From Liolophura sinensis (lineage: Eukaryota; Mollusca; Polyplacophora; Chitonida; Chitonidae), in NCBI RefSeq assembly GCF_032854445.1, contig NC_088296.1, positions 19,025,485 to 19,089,484 on the forward strand: 64,000 nt of DNA, given 5' to 3'. Positions 22,630-34,590 of the stretch are shown here, one piece after another. Position 1 is the stretch's first letter. Each line of letters begins with the position of its first letter. The notes under the pieces were generated by a model that saw only the letters and a list, made by a program, of their open reading frames with translations, searched no databases and was not told the origin of the DNA. Position numbers and translations under genes: made by a program.

Positions 22630-23555
22630 TCCTCATAGTTGTACCACGAACAATATGCCACAAAGAGGTTTCCTTTGTGAACAAACCAAGAAAAGTATGC
22701 CACATTCAGTGACGTTTCTTCTGTGACGATACCATGAACAATATCCCTCATTACCAGACACAAAATCCGTCATTCTGACAGGTTTTTGTGTGGAGATACC
22801 AGACACAAAATCCGTCATTCTGGCAGGTTACCGTGAGGGGAATTCTGTAATTCTGGGAGGATATTGTGAGGGGATAGCAGGAGCAATATGTCTCATTCTG
22901 GGAGATTTCCGTGAGGGAATGCCAAGAACAATACGCGACATTCTGCCAGGTTTCCATGAGTGGATACTACGAAAAATATGCGTCATTCTAGTTGCTTTCC
23001 GTGAGGGGAAAACACGCACACTATGCGTCATTCTCGAAGGTTTCCATGAGGGGATACTACAAACAATATGCCTCAGTCTGGCAGGATCCCGTGAGGTGAT
23101 AACACGCATAATATGCGTCATTCTGGCTGCCTTTCGTGAGAGCATACCAGGAAAAATATGCGTCATTCTGGCATATTTCCGTGAGGGGACATTACAAACA
23201 ATATGCGTCATTCTGGCTGGTTTCCTTGACGGAAAACTACAAACAATATGCGTCATTCTGGCAGGTTTCTGTGAGAGCATGCCAGGAACAATATGTCTCA
23301 TTCTGGCTGCTTTCCTTGACGGGATACCACAAACAATATGCGTCATTCTGGCTGGTTTCCATGAGGTGATAACGCGCACAATATTCATCACCAGGAACAC
23401 TCTGCCTCATTCTGGCAGATTTCCGTGAGGGGATACTACGAACAACATGCGTCATTTTGACAGGTTTCCATGAGGTGATAACACGAACAATATGAGAGAA
23501 TTTGACTGGTATCCGCGATGGAACACAATGAACAATATGTCATTTTGACAGGTTT
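22630..23555. repeat. 45-bp minisatellite
   Basis: About 20 units of 45 bp, core ggtttccgtgaggggatact then ac-aacaatatgcgtcattctg. As 45 is divisible by 3, long frames run through on both strands with 15-residue periodicity. The units diverge freely at all codon positions, so I read it as non-coding. Confidence 0.88.
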
Positions 23556-23647
23556 CTAGGAATAAGATGGGTAAGCTCATTGTAAAATCTTTGTTCTAAA
23601 CGTGATTTGCATTTAAAAACAGAAAATAGACGTTTGCCAAAGCTTAC

Positions 23648-23680
23648 CCTTTGAAGGGGTTGGATCAGGTGTCGCAGCAT
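23648..23680 (-). CDS. 33-nt Pro/Thr linker exon of a secreted-protein gene
   Basis: Acceptor gtctcgcttacag, 33 nt, donor G|GTAAGC, all on the - strand. In phase 1 to 1 it codes AATPDPTPSK plus shared codons at both ends, a typical disordered Pro/Thr linker. The phase fits the preceding candidate exon 24618-24564. The gene is not identified. Confidence 0.4.
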
Positions 23681-24563
23681 CTGTAAGCGAGACAAACATG
23701 ACGCTTAAGAAGATATTTAAAATTATACTCAGGTTCTGAGTAAAACTTTTCCTGTGTTAGAGTCCTTGATGGCAATATTTTGTAGACGATACTTTGGAAT
23801 GTAATATAAAATAAGGTAAAAATCAGCCAGTCACTATCTTTAGGTGATACACTTTAATTCATCAGTAATTTGATGGATTCTGAAGTAGGGTTTAAGAGAA
23901 AAAATTAAAGCAATATGATGTAATATGATCATTTTCAGTGTTCCACAGTCATCGCACAGGCCCATGTCATGGAAAGCCATTGACGAGCTAGTATCGCTCT
24001 ACTGGGCAGAGTCGTGGCGAGTACTACGAAATACGGCACATTACATATAGCGGTATAGAAAGTAGAAAAGTCACTACTTAATGTAAAATTAACGCTAAAG
24101 AAAATGATGTAACTCATTTTGCAAAACTCACGAGAAATTTTGACAACATTTCCACACAAATATCATGAAAAACCGTTTTAAAACATAAGACAGCTTCTTT
24201 ACATAAACTTTTAGTGCCGGTTTTTATGTGTAGTGTTGAGAATTTGCATATGAAATGTTGAGAAAATTTTCACACAAATCACGTTTAAAACGATTATTAT
24301 CAAGTAGAAATACATTTCTGGTGACAAATTTATTGGAAAATGTCACTTGTCGTGAAAGACTACACATTTCTTTCTTTATTTTGAAACCAAAATTCACCAC
24401 TGGGCTAAACCTTCCAGCTTTAGTCACGCTTGAAAAAAATCTGCCATATCTAAAATTCAGCTTAAGTTGGACATTTGAGATTTGCTTCTCTCACAAAATC
24501 CAACGGCAATCATTTAATCACCCAACCATTGTTCATGTAAGGGTTATACATGGGTGTCCTCAC

Positions 24564-24618
24564 CGTACTGGCTCACGAAATTGACCATTCCGTCGCACTC
24601 TCTTTGTCTCCAAATATA
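24564..24618 (-). CDS. 55-nt candidate exon of the lectin-like gene
   Basis: Acceptor catcacaattcag, then 18 codons plus one base (includes RECDGMVNFVSQYG), then the donor G|GTGAGG. Phase 0 to 1 fits between the 213-nt exon 26568-26356 (ends phase 0) and the 33-nt exon (starts phase 1). Reading through the donor meets a stop seven codons on, so it could instead be terminal. Confidence 0.4.
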
Positions 24619-24924
24619 CTGAATTGTGATGTGTTAGAATCGACAGACAACGCCACAATCCCGCATCATCAGGAATTCATTTGCAACACACTCAAGTAAG
24701 TCAATCCGCTAAGTGTACATCATACTACATGTAATGATTACAACGTTAAGAGGTATAGAGATTGCATCAGGTTTTTTACTATTTGATTAATTTATGGCAT
24801 AAAGGTTTTAATGATGCCATAAGACAATGCGACGAGAAAACGAAAGTGAAAATTCCAGCTTCGTGCATGAGATGAACATGAACGGAAGATTGTTGGCAAG
24901 TCTCCATATTCCTCTTCTGTCGCA

Positions 24925-25070
24925 CCTGGGAATATCTTCACGCAATCCGCGGTTGGTAGTGGGTTCCCAGAGTCTCTGGCGAGTTTCTTCCCACAATAAT
25001 GCTGGCCTCAGTTGCATAAGTCATAGGATTGAGTGTCGTGTAATACAGCAGTAAAATAGATAAATAAATC
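24925..25070 (+). mobile_element. SINE family A, old diverged copy
   Basis: A gtgggttcccagagtctctg-like central part, ataatgctggcctcagttgc, and a gagtgtcgtgtaatacagca tail with an A-rich end. Confidence 0.55.
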
Positions 25071-25369
25071 CTCTGTAATCACGGGAAATCAATCACCTCA
25101 ATTCGAGTTAACGAAGCCTGGCATCTTTACCTCTCGAATCTACCTGTCGCACGTTACAGGCACAAGTTTTCCAGTAGAGTCATTTTTCGTATAGGGTGTC
25201 TGACATAATGGAAGAAAACACTAGATCTTCACGTCACAGCAGAGGAAGAAATATATATCATATATACCATTTGTTCTTTATTTTCAGTATCATTTCTTTA
25301 TCAGAAATACTCATACCTCATTTTAATTAAGATCTACAATATCGAACTAAGACCAGAGCACAGTAATCG

Positions 25370-25590
25370 GTGAAACATGACCTCTTGACAATATACCTTA
25401 GTTTGGCTTTTATTCTAGCTCTTTATGTAAATGCATAGACAGTAGCAAATTGCAAGCCCCTAGCACTATGGCTTAGTTAGAATTAGATAAAAAAACGCAG
25501 TAAAGTGAACTGCAATTAATGTCACTGGTCTAGAATTTACCGGTACTCAAAATGTTATGTTGTCATCACATTTAACATACAATAACTTTA
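25370..25590 (-). repeat. Dispersed repeat X, copy
   Basis: Reverse orientation: tttttattctagc-like, atgtaaatgcatagacagta, gcccctagcactatggctta, ending with catcacatttaacatacaat, which also occurs at about 47990. Confidence 0.55.
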
Positions 25591-25977
25591 AAACAATGCA
25601 AAGGGACGAGACCTCAGCATTGGAATCTATAACATTCAATGACAGAACATAGTTATTGTAACATTATTAATAAGGAGGTGCATTGTTAAAAACAATAAAG
25701 CATTTGTCAATGAATAAGGTATAACTCAAGCTCTGGTTTGACCGGCCAAAGTACCTGCAAAGTTGGAGGGTCTAAAGGCAGGGCCCGTATTTATCAAACA
25801 GCTTAAGGCGTCACTCCCAAATTGCAAGTGCTTAACTCAGAATAGGAAAGAACTTTTATTCTGGTTAGCACATGGCTCTGCAGTAAAGAATTCGTGCATT
25901 TATAAACTTTCAAAAACAATTTTAGTTGTAGCCGTGTTTGAAATGTTTTAGTTAAAGACGCTTATTACTGGACCCAG

Positions 25978-26220
25978 GGAGCCTCTGTGGGTCACTTGGT
26001 TTGCGCGCTAGCGCAGCGTAATGACTCAGGAGTCTGTCACCAATGCGGCTGCTGTGACTTCAAGTACTTCCTCTGGCCGTAAGTGGGAAGGTCTGCAGCT
26101 ACCTGCGGATGGTCGTGGGTCTCCCCCGGGCTCTGCCCGGTTTCCACCCACCATAATGCTGGCCGCCGTCGTATAAGTGAATATTCGGCGTAAATCAGCA
26201 ATCAAATAAATAAATAAATT
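25978..26220 (+). mobile_element. SINE family A, nearly full length
   Basis: tRNA-like head (gtgggtcacttggtttgcgc), central ctgcggatggtcgtgggtct, tail and (AAAT)n. The flanks ctggacccag (25968) and ctagacccag (26221) look like a 10-bp target duplication with one change. Confidence 0.88.
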
Positions 26221-26277
26221 CTAGACCCAGTATTTCAGCAGCATGCCACGGTTATCAGGCACGCACTCACTGTCGAT

Positions 26278-26294
26278 CCCCCCCCCCCCCCCCT
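26278..26294. repeat. Poly-C tract
   Basis: A run of about 17 C, interrupted afterwards by TCCC. Confidence 0.85.
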
Positions 26295-26355
26295 CCCAGT
26301 CTCCCTTAATACGATGATCTGTTAAGCCGAGTCATAGACATCCTCTGAAGAAAAC

Positions 26356-26568
26356 CTTCTCCAATAGCTGCCTGAAGTCCGGGTGCTTTCCAATCAAATT
26401 GTCGTCAATCGTGGCAAGTTGCCCTCCACGATTTCCACAACGTCTTTTGGCCTCATACCATGCCAGCAAGTAGTTCAGCTCGTAACATTTGTTGTCGTAT
26501 TCGCACGGAATACGACAAGGATGCGGACACATTTCCTTGGTTGTTACACAAGGGTTGGTCATTGTGTA
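26356..26568 (-). CDS. C-type-lectin-like / Cys-rich exon
   Basis: Acceptor catgatttgcag, 213 nt (71 codons, phase 0 to 0), donor AAG|GTTTTC. Part 1 is Cys-rich (NPCVTTKEMCPHPCRIPCEY); part 2 has the C-type-lectin start pattern CY..N.L.AWYEAKRRC..RGGQLATIDD. Known: this pattern (Trp, Ala, Cys, Gly-Gly-x-Leu-Ala) is the first half of the C-type lectin fold, usually extracellular carbohydrate or protein binding. The second half (WIG, WND) is not seen here, so the domain is partial or continues in an exon I missed. If the weak donor is not used, the frame stops at 26332. Confidence 0.5.
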
Positions 26569-26619
26569 CTGCAAATCATGTATATTTATTAAACAGGCCA
26601 TCTTAGACATAACTCATAG

Positions 26620-27870
26620 AGACATAAATAAATTAGTAAAAGTATAATTATGTAAAGTTTTATTGGTCTTTCTTTTGAAGTATTTTTACAGATTCTTTCA
26701 AAGTACAAGATTTGTGGGTATGCCTTCTTTTCTGCAATGTTTATTTAATGAATATTTTAATGAATATTTGATTGAGATTGGCTGTATTTTAGACGTACCA
26801 TGGAGGGAACATATCAATATCAGAAAACAGTTATGGCTTTTCACAAGAGAATAAATAAATCCAAAATCAAAATAAGAAAATTTTGCGGCTTTAAAACCAG
26901 AAAAAGAAAGAAAGCGATATCATTTATTTCTGTACATATACTCTTAAATGAATATATTCATAAAGTGTTGTGAATGAATGAATTAAAGGTTTAGTTCCAG
27001 GTATCATCATACAACCAGGAAACAACTGTCTTTCCACGTGAGAACTGCAGTAACTAATATCGCAACAAACAGGAAATGAACTTTTTAAACCAACTAAATA
27101 GCATAGCACCCATCTAAAAAAATGTGTTTTGAAAGGGTTGAACTCATTTTGAATACATCGTAGATCTCAGATTGCGCCCAGCTTGCTTAAGGGGCATGAG
27201 TCCTACTGTATCTCTTTCACACCGGAGAGTCCACGAGTTGCCTTCGAGCACTGTCTATAATGCCAATTTACGTGAAATAAATAAACTTTAAAAACAATTC
27301 TTAAAGAAGAAAGGCAATTTAAATGATTCTTGATTTCACATTAATGCATCTAATCACTGTTTACAATATGGAGTACAAATCACTTTACTCATAGCTCTCC
27401 AATACGACCAGTAAATACATTAGCTTTAAACCTGGGGCCATTATGTGAAGAAGACTGTTCAACGTTTGCACCATTGTAAATTCTACACCTTTGTATCACA
27501 GTTGTATTTTTTTCTTCTTGTTCAAAGGCGATCACTCTTTCTGCAATTTCGCTGTCTGTTGTTGGCTCTTAAAGAGAACAGTTTCCAAGCCTAGAATGAA
27601 CATGTATTGTTATTGTTTTAATTGGTCTCATAAAAAAGACAACATCATAAGACCTTGTCCTCAGTCCTATTCTTTATAATGAATAAGACGAAAATCCCGT
27701 ACAACTTCTGAGTGAAGAACAGAATCGATCAAATCTATCTAACCAGATATAAAATATTTACTTGCTGCAAAGAAGAACAGTTGATATTTACCAATACAGA
27801 CATGTGTATCTACTGCGCCTCCTAGTATATGTTAGATCCTGTGTGTTATGTGAAACCGGAGCAACTGTCT
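26620..27870. other. No gene recognised
   Basis: AT-rich, with short frames only. Confidence 0.5.
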
Positions 27871-27875
27871 CTATA

Positions 27876-28215
27876 TTCATCGTGTTGAATTAAATCGCCT
27901 CGTTGGATATATGAACGGCTGCCATCAAAGCGCAATTGAGATACATATTTTATTATCAACCACGTATATTCTACCATGGTAGAGGATTTTAACACTGATT
28001 TCACTCAGTCGCCTAGAACATACATTGCGTCTTTCCAACATGATTAAAAACTGTTGACTGCTTCTCTTTACATGCTTCCATCCTAGTTTATCTTCGTACT
28101 TTATATACATTCTTAGTTTTTTTGGTAATTTGTGATAAACACTGTTTTGGAAATTGGTCTTTGGATTATTGATCTCGAACGTCCATCTTGGTCGACGGCT
28201 GGTATATAAATATAT
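27876..28215. repeat. Dispersed repeat Y, copy 1
   Basis: Parallel to 42067-42475: shared phrases include tttggatatatg-like, atacatattttattatc, gcgtctttcc, cgtactttatatacattctt, ttggtaatttgtg and gaacgtcc. Class not certain; it lies beside remnants of a retroelement reading frame in the second copy. Confidence 0.55.
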
Positions 28216-28274
28216 ATTTCGACCAATAGATTTAAGCCAGTTTTTTTTTCGAACTCGTTATGTATTAGTCCAAA

Positions 28275-28400
28275 TATAGCAACGTATATGTATAAGCCCT
28301 CTAGCACCATAGCTTCGGCAGAATTAGGTAAAAATATATGATGTGATTCTTGCGATTTATCTCTGGTCTAGTTTCTCAGAATATTGCCTTGTGGTCATAA
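28275..28400 (-). repeat. Dispersed repeat X, fragment
   Basis: gccctctagcaccatagctt and ctctggtctagtttctcag match the 25370-25590 copy. Confidence 0.4.
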
Positions 28401-28409
28401 GTAATATGC

Positions 28410-29400
28410 CACTTTCTAGTACCACTTAATGAAAGATTTACAACGAATCCTAAAGAGGCAAATGTTACCCGTTTTACACACGCGTGTTTGAGTTGTACGC
28501 CGTGTAAACCAGATGTTTATCACAGGTGTACAGTTTGTATATATTAAAAGTGTAGATACGTTACGATGATACATGGAAGGTATGCATGAATATTTTAATT
28601 TGTTACAATTAGTGTGTGCCTGTTGTACACATCTTGTGTATTTTTTTGTACACATTTGGTTGAAGAGAGAGTAACGTGCGAAATAAATTAAGAAATAGTG
28701 GTGTTATTTTTTGAAGTAAAATAATCCTCTAAATGCATAGTGTTTGCACGGGAGCTCAGTGATAATATTTATTCTTGTGTAGAATATTTTGTTTCAGAGA
28801 GTTTGTGTGTGTGTGTCCTGATTTGTTAAATAGACAGATGCTGGTGAATACGCCAACACTACTCACATTTGAGAAAGTCATTCCAGAAGATCCTAATCAC
28901 ATGTGACAGGTCACCTAATATTTTTGTGATTGTACGTACATGTAAATAGCATTTTGTTAAAGCAGGGGAGAGCACTCAGCATATGGTACTCCACCGTTCT
29001 CAAGTTGTCTCTCTTTTATCGTGATTCTATATTGAAGTTTCGGTGATCTTTTGTGTTGGAGATAATTTTCTCTGAGCGGAAACAACCATCGTCCATCTGG
29101 AATGTTGCATATTCAGGTCATAGAGATTTATGGCTTCCATATGCGACAATGTTAACGTCTAGCGCTGTAGCTCAGTCCCTAACATTCCGTGGCCAATAAG
29201 CTTTGGTGCATACCTGGCTCAGCCTGTGAGAAAGAAGCCATAAAAATCTTGACATAGGTTGACCGTCAAAATCTGGACCTTCCCATGCCGGCAGCTGGGA
29301 GGCGTGCCTAACAACGCCAAGGGGACATCACACGCACCTCATCACTACCTCACACCTTGTTTTCCTCTCGCCAAGAATTTCAAACTTTCATCAGTAAAGC
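28410..29400. other. No gene recognised
   Basis: No domain-coding sequence and no recognisable element. Confidence 0.5.
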
Positions 29401-29406
29401 TCATAC

Positions 29407-29501
29407 CTCCTTAAAGTTTAGACAGTTTCCAGCATTTTGAAACCAAGCATGCACCTGTACACCAAACATGGCCTCTCCGGAGCCAAGAAAGACTTTATAA
29501 C
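29407..29501 (-). CDS. Candidate lectin-like N-terminal exon (95 nt)
   Basis: Acceptor tctgtgtattttag, 95 nt, donor GAG|GTATGA. Phase 1 to 0. It codes YKVFLGSGEAMFGVQ then VHAWFQNAGNCLNFKE; Trp, Asn-Ala and Cys are spaced as in the first helix of C-type lectin domains. Phase 0 at the end fits the start of exon 26568. If preceded by a codon starting T, the first residue becomes Cys. Confidence 0.4.
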
Positions 29502-29639
29502 CTAAAATACACAGAACTACAATCGTAACGGGGGTATGTGTCCTTATGGTATTTTCATACACAAATAGTTTTTTGTGTCTAGAACTTTCATGGTAGTTCA
29601 GTGAATATATAATACACAAGTGTGGACAGTTAAGACTGT

Positions 29640-31530
29640 GTTTGAGTTTTTTTATGGCTCAAGTTAATCAAACATTGCAGACAATGTCATATCATGTGAC
29701 CATGATTTCCCGCCTTTTGCTCAATGCTTTATAATCGACAGTGTAACCTTAGAATGCCAATAATGTTTTGGGTTTTATTTTTTGTGTGGATATTTTCTGT
29801 CTGATATGTTCATGATAAGAGTCATTGAAAGTTCGGATAGAATAACCGTTAGCGTTAGACTTGTTCTTGTGTAATTTTCAAAGTACTTATCTAGTAGGTT
29901 CTCTGTGAGTACAAGTACAAACAGGATGAAACATTGTAACTGAGGAAAAGGGCTGAAACAAGATTCTTATACCGTTATGCTGTCCATATGACATGTAAAG
30001 TTATCTGTAATGCTTGCATAAATACGCAGGTTATGGAATGTGACATGTTAACACGTTATATCATTCGTAGCATACTTTTTTGGAATTTATTCATATTAAG
30101 GTTGTGCGTGAGAGCTTAATTCTGTGTTCAGACAATTCTTGTTGTTACATGAGTTTGTTAGATGTATCTGGCATTGGGTGCTGTATATTGTCATTGGAGA
30201 GAATAGATTATTCATAACTGTTTTGTGTTATTGCATACTATAGTATATATATTCTGTGCGACAGTAATTTAGCGTACGCAGGGTAATTATGTCATTACGT
30301 AAAGCCATATGTAAAACTTGTGTATGTTAAGTCTAGTGATGTTACCATTATCTCTATGCTGTCATAAGTGTACAGATACATGTAATATATGCATGGTAAT
30401 ATCAAGGTGATTCATACGTGTAATAATAGAGCACATTAGGTTGTATTGTTGATATATGTTCAAAGTTGGACTCAGTAAGGTACAGGAGTAATGACAGTTT
30501 AAAATTTTAAAAGGTCACAAGTCCAGAATTACTCCAAATGCTGTGTTGCCATCAAATTTAACACACAATTGCATTAAACGTGGAGACTAATGGTATGGCA
30601 AACAGAAAGAATATAACAGTAAAATAAAAAGGTATGGCACTAACACAGAAAATAGTAAAGCGGTGAAACATTGTACTCGACGCAGAAAGAAATAATCCCC
30701 AGAACTGAGAAATACATTTTATGTCACTCACAAACAAACGACAAGGCAGTGACCTATAAAACATGACCTTATAGAAAAAAGAACAAGACAGTCACCCATA
30801 AAATATTAAAGAATTAAATAAAAACACGGCAGTGACCAATGAAACGTCGCATTAAAGAAAACACAAGAGAGCAAAATAAAAGATATTTCTCTGATTGTAA
30901 GCGTATCGGGTAAAACAATATTTTATGAAATGTGATTGAAAGCATTAACTAAAAGCTTTCTGGATTGTTAAGGTGCAGTAGTTAAATTACGTTGTTTTCA
31001 GTCTCAAAAATTCGATGAAGACACGGCATTTCCTCTCTTACGATCCAGTATTTATGAACCCCATGTACCTATTTGCTTTGCAAGTACAACTATTTAGATA
31101 CTGTGAAAAGTTAAAGAAAAAGTAATAATTCGCCTGAACCGGATTGCGCTCCGTTTGAGGCATCCGTGTGTAATGAATTCCCCTGTCAACTACCTCTCCC
31201 TCAACACTAAAAGTTTTTGAACATACAGACATATTCTAACTGGAGCCCGGGGCTCTCTCGTTTATCTTGGGTTTCAAGTTAGCATATTTGTCAGGTTTCA
31301 AATGACGGACGGGTGTTTACTCTGAACTCTCATGTATTCCTGAATCCTGCGTGTGCGTGAAAAAGTCTTTAATACAATGTTTAAACATCTAACAAACAAA
31401 AAATTAAAAAAAAAATAATGTATGCGAAATGTGATAACAGCAAAGTATTTTGCGTAGTTCTGGATCAATGACGTCGAATATATCGCAATTATCCTCATTG
31501 CCTTATTTTGCCTTATTCTGTGAAACTATG
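29640..31530. other. No gene recognised
   Basis: AT-rich; 30485-30560 resembles an end of repeat X. Confidence 0.45.
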
Positions 31531-31534
31531 ATGC

Positions 31535-31630
31535 AGGGGGACGTGCAATTTACCACTATTTAAGCCTTTACCTGAACAGTTGGAATAAAACCCTAACTGA
31601 ACTAAATTGACATGAGGCCGTATTTCTTGC
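31535..31630 (+). repeat. Dispersed repeat X, fragment
   Basis: ctgaacagttggaataaaac and the following ctaactgaactaaattgaca match 17194-17300. Confidence 0.5.
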
Positions 31631-31779
31631 ATTAGCTCGATTTGAACTCACATCGATCACATTGGTGAGAGGCTTCCAAGTCATTGCACCGTTCTGGCGT
31701 GCTAAGCATAGAGGCCACACGTAGCTTTTCATGTTTCTCTGGACCGGTCACCTTTAATAAACTGACATTACTGCAATTT

Positions 31780-31975
31780 TTGCCTAATTCGGCCTAAGCA
31801 AGGTACTAAGGGGCGTGTAATTTTATACATTTAAATGAATAGTTAAAATAAACCTTGACTGATGTAAAGTGACAAATACCCGTCTTTCACCAGTTAAGTA
31901 TCGCCACTTGCCAGTTATTTCATCGTCGCCGCTGCTCTATTATTTTTCTCTCTATGCTATATGCCGTAATGTCTT
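31780..31975 (+). repeat. Dispersed repeat X, copy
   Basis: ggcctaagcaaggtactaag, atagttaaaataaaccttga and tctttcaccagttaag parallel the 17150-17380 copy through to its end. Confidence 0.6.
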
Positions 31976-31979
31976 AAAT

Positions 31980-33335
31980 CTGTAAATACATAAATGTAAT
32001 ATTCCATGCTCTGGGTGATACTGAGTCATTTACACACCCGGTAACCTTTCTGTAAAAGTTCTGCAATGCTGGCGGGAAACCGGATAGGAAGCCCAGGTCG
32101 AGTCATCCGCGAGTATTGTGAATTATGCTTCTAATCCAGATTTGAATAGCATTAAAAGAACAAATGGTGGAGTAATAGACAAAGACCATTAAACTATTTA
32201 GAGTTGTCATCATTTACCGGTTTTAACGAATGAAACAGCCTTGGCTAGCCGCCATACACAACTAAAGAATGACTAATGCTGATACTGTTGTGTTATGTAG
32301 ACACCAAATGTCGTCAAAGTCAAAATAGGTATGGATAAATGCAGGAAAAAAACAGCTGAGGAGAAAAACAATACTAGAGATCTCCTACAGCAAACTTTTA
32401 TTTCTTAGTGCCAAAAACTTTCTATAAACCTAATTTTTTGTTTCGCCAATGGCAAATTAAAATAACTTATTTAATATTAAGTAAGTCCGGCAATGAAAAT
32501 CTTACAGAATGAGAAGGACCGTATATTGCCTTCAAGACTTGACTTGTTTTCTACGGAGTTTAGTGCAGGCTTTTACTGATGATGACAGCATTGATACCGT
32601 GGCGGATATCATAGCCATCTTATATTTGCAAAAAAAAAATTGCATCAAATGTTTGGCCACATAGTGATAATCTTTTTAAACATGGTCATTTGAAAACTTC
32701 AGAAAAAGGCTGTATATAAAAAAAAGGAAAAACGACGATTATACATCCACTTAAACCGCGCAAGAAACAAAAGAAGAACCTGTGTGTACTCAAAATGGTA
32801 TGTGTCCAGGTATGATATTTTCCCAAAGTGACATTCTCTCTCAACTGCTTTTGCCTAAGAATAATAATCCCAAAATGCAACCATTGGAGCATGCGACATT
32901 TTAAACTTTACATCGACATACAAAGCAAATAGATGAGCGTTGTGTGAAAAAAACAGATGTACATAAAGCAACACTAAGCAACAAAATATCCCCAAACATA
33001 TCCCTCCTCTGGTGATTTAGAAGAAAAAAAAAACAGATAGAGTGCAGAGGAAACCAGGGAGCCCACATGAGGCCACCACTGGTCAACCACTTCACGAAGG
33101 TCGCTAATCAGCACTTCAACTTTCCAAGCGAACGAGGTCTCTGCTGTATTTCGTCTGGGCCTGGGTCATTGAATGAAATCAATGTGTGAAACTGTTATAT
33201 TCTACACATCAGTAATATGTAAAAACTGTAGAATGTAAAAACTATTGCACAGGCAGTAAAAAATAGCAATGACGACAGTGTCGAAGCTGGAAAATATCAC
33301 TGGTAACCGCTAAAGTAAAGCCTCCTATCCGTTAT
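31980..33335. other. No gene recognised
   Basis: No feature supported. A short open - strand stretch near 33120 lacks a credible acceptor. Confidence 0.45.
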
Positions 33336-33340
33336 GAATG

Positions 33341-33560
33341 CCGCGGTGGCCAGCGCGGTTAGCGTGCCAGAGGGGCGCAGTGACATAGGAGCATCTCGCC
33401 AATGCGGTAACTGTCAGATCAACTCCGGCTGGCTTCTCCTCTAGCCGTTCGTGGGAAGGCCTGCAGATACCCCACCCCCACTCCACCCCCACCCCGCCGT
33501 CATACAAGTCAAATATCCTTGGGTACGGCGTAAAAGATCAATCAAATAAATAAATAAATC
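33341..33560 (+). mobile_element. SINE family A, diverged, with internal C-rich replacement
   Basis: Head gcggtggccagcgcggttag, box B-side gtcagatcaactccggctgg, then a C-rich stretch (33470-33500) where the central part should be, and tail gtacggcgtaaaagatcaat. Confidence 0.75.
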
Positions 33561-34520
33561 TCATCAGTTAGAGTTTGGCAAATGTTTATGTGTTTCGACA
33601 GCAACAATTTGCCCGCCTTCCACCACCATGATTTAGGAAGAAGTGGGTAACAAAGGCAGCGATGTGATTTGTAATTTGAGACATCAGATATCTGACATTA
33701 TTCAGAATGCTGTGTGGTTTTTAAGTGTAAGATTCTAGAACATTAAACCAATGCAAAAAACATAGCCAGTGTTTTGGGCATATATTTGATTAGATAATAT
33801 TTAAATCAGAAAATATGCTTTGGGCGTTATTCGCTGGCATCAACAACTCAAGGCGGGTGGGGCCAGACCTGGTCACCGAGTGGCACCTTTGCCTATGACT
33901 TCGGGGAATCCCCGCTGTTGCCATGACACCGCAAGGTCGAGCCTGAGTCTAACAATTGAGTTATTTAATCAAAACAATAAAGGTTTAAATTGTTCAGTTG
34001 TAGGTAAACCTTTATTCTGCAATGATCGAACTTCCCAATTTGATGACGCTTAATACAAAATACAAAAGAACTCAGAAAGTATATAAAGTACGCAAATAGG
34101 ACGGACTACTACAAAGAGAAGCAGTCAACAGTTATCAGTGACGTAGGAAAGACGCAAGATATGTTCTAGGTGGATGTATGCAATCAGTGTTCAGAAACAG
34201 AGACCCTGTTTTTCAACCTGTTTTGCCACAACAAGCCAGTTGTTTCCCATCATCTTTACTCACCAATAGTGGTACCCTTACAAATAAATTTGTTACACAA
34301 GCGAAAAAAACGCCATGGACGAGGAAAGTAATCAATGCATTGTCACATTCCACTTAGTCTGGACTGAAGGAGAACTAAATATAAAGTTTTCGAGGTTGGT
34401 GAATTTTTAAAATATGTTTTCTCAGGAACTAAAGTCTTCATTAACAATGTAAAATATTTGGTCTGAGAGACCGTATTTGTTACACATTAATATTTTAGTG
34501 AATCCGCCGGTTATACTCAC

Positions 34521-34590
34521 ATTTCAGAATATCACTCCAGACGATAGCAACCAACAGACATGCGTGCAGCGTCAAACTCAATGTAACAGG
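34521..34590 (-). CDS. Possible hydrophobic leader exon upstream of the lectin-like exons
   Basis: Donor AAAT|GTGAGT. The frame before it in phase 1 reads LSLTLHACLLVAIVWSDILK, which resembles a signal peptide. Joined to exon 29501 it would create Cys followed by YKVF. No in-frame ATG is present close by, so it is either not a first exon or not coding. Confidence 0.2.

Noticed and set aside
23930-24060. + strand acceptor tgatcattttcag with an open frame of about 37 codons
   Set aside because: Phase does not fit the signal-peptide exon at 18490, and no donor or domain is clear.
33060-33160. - strand stretch reading KVEVLISDLREVVDQWWPHV
   Set aside because: Acceptor lacks a pyrimidine tract, the frame runs into a poly-T, and no neighbour fits its phase.
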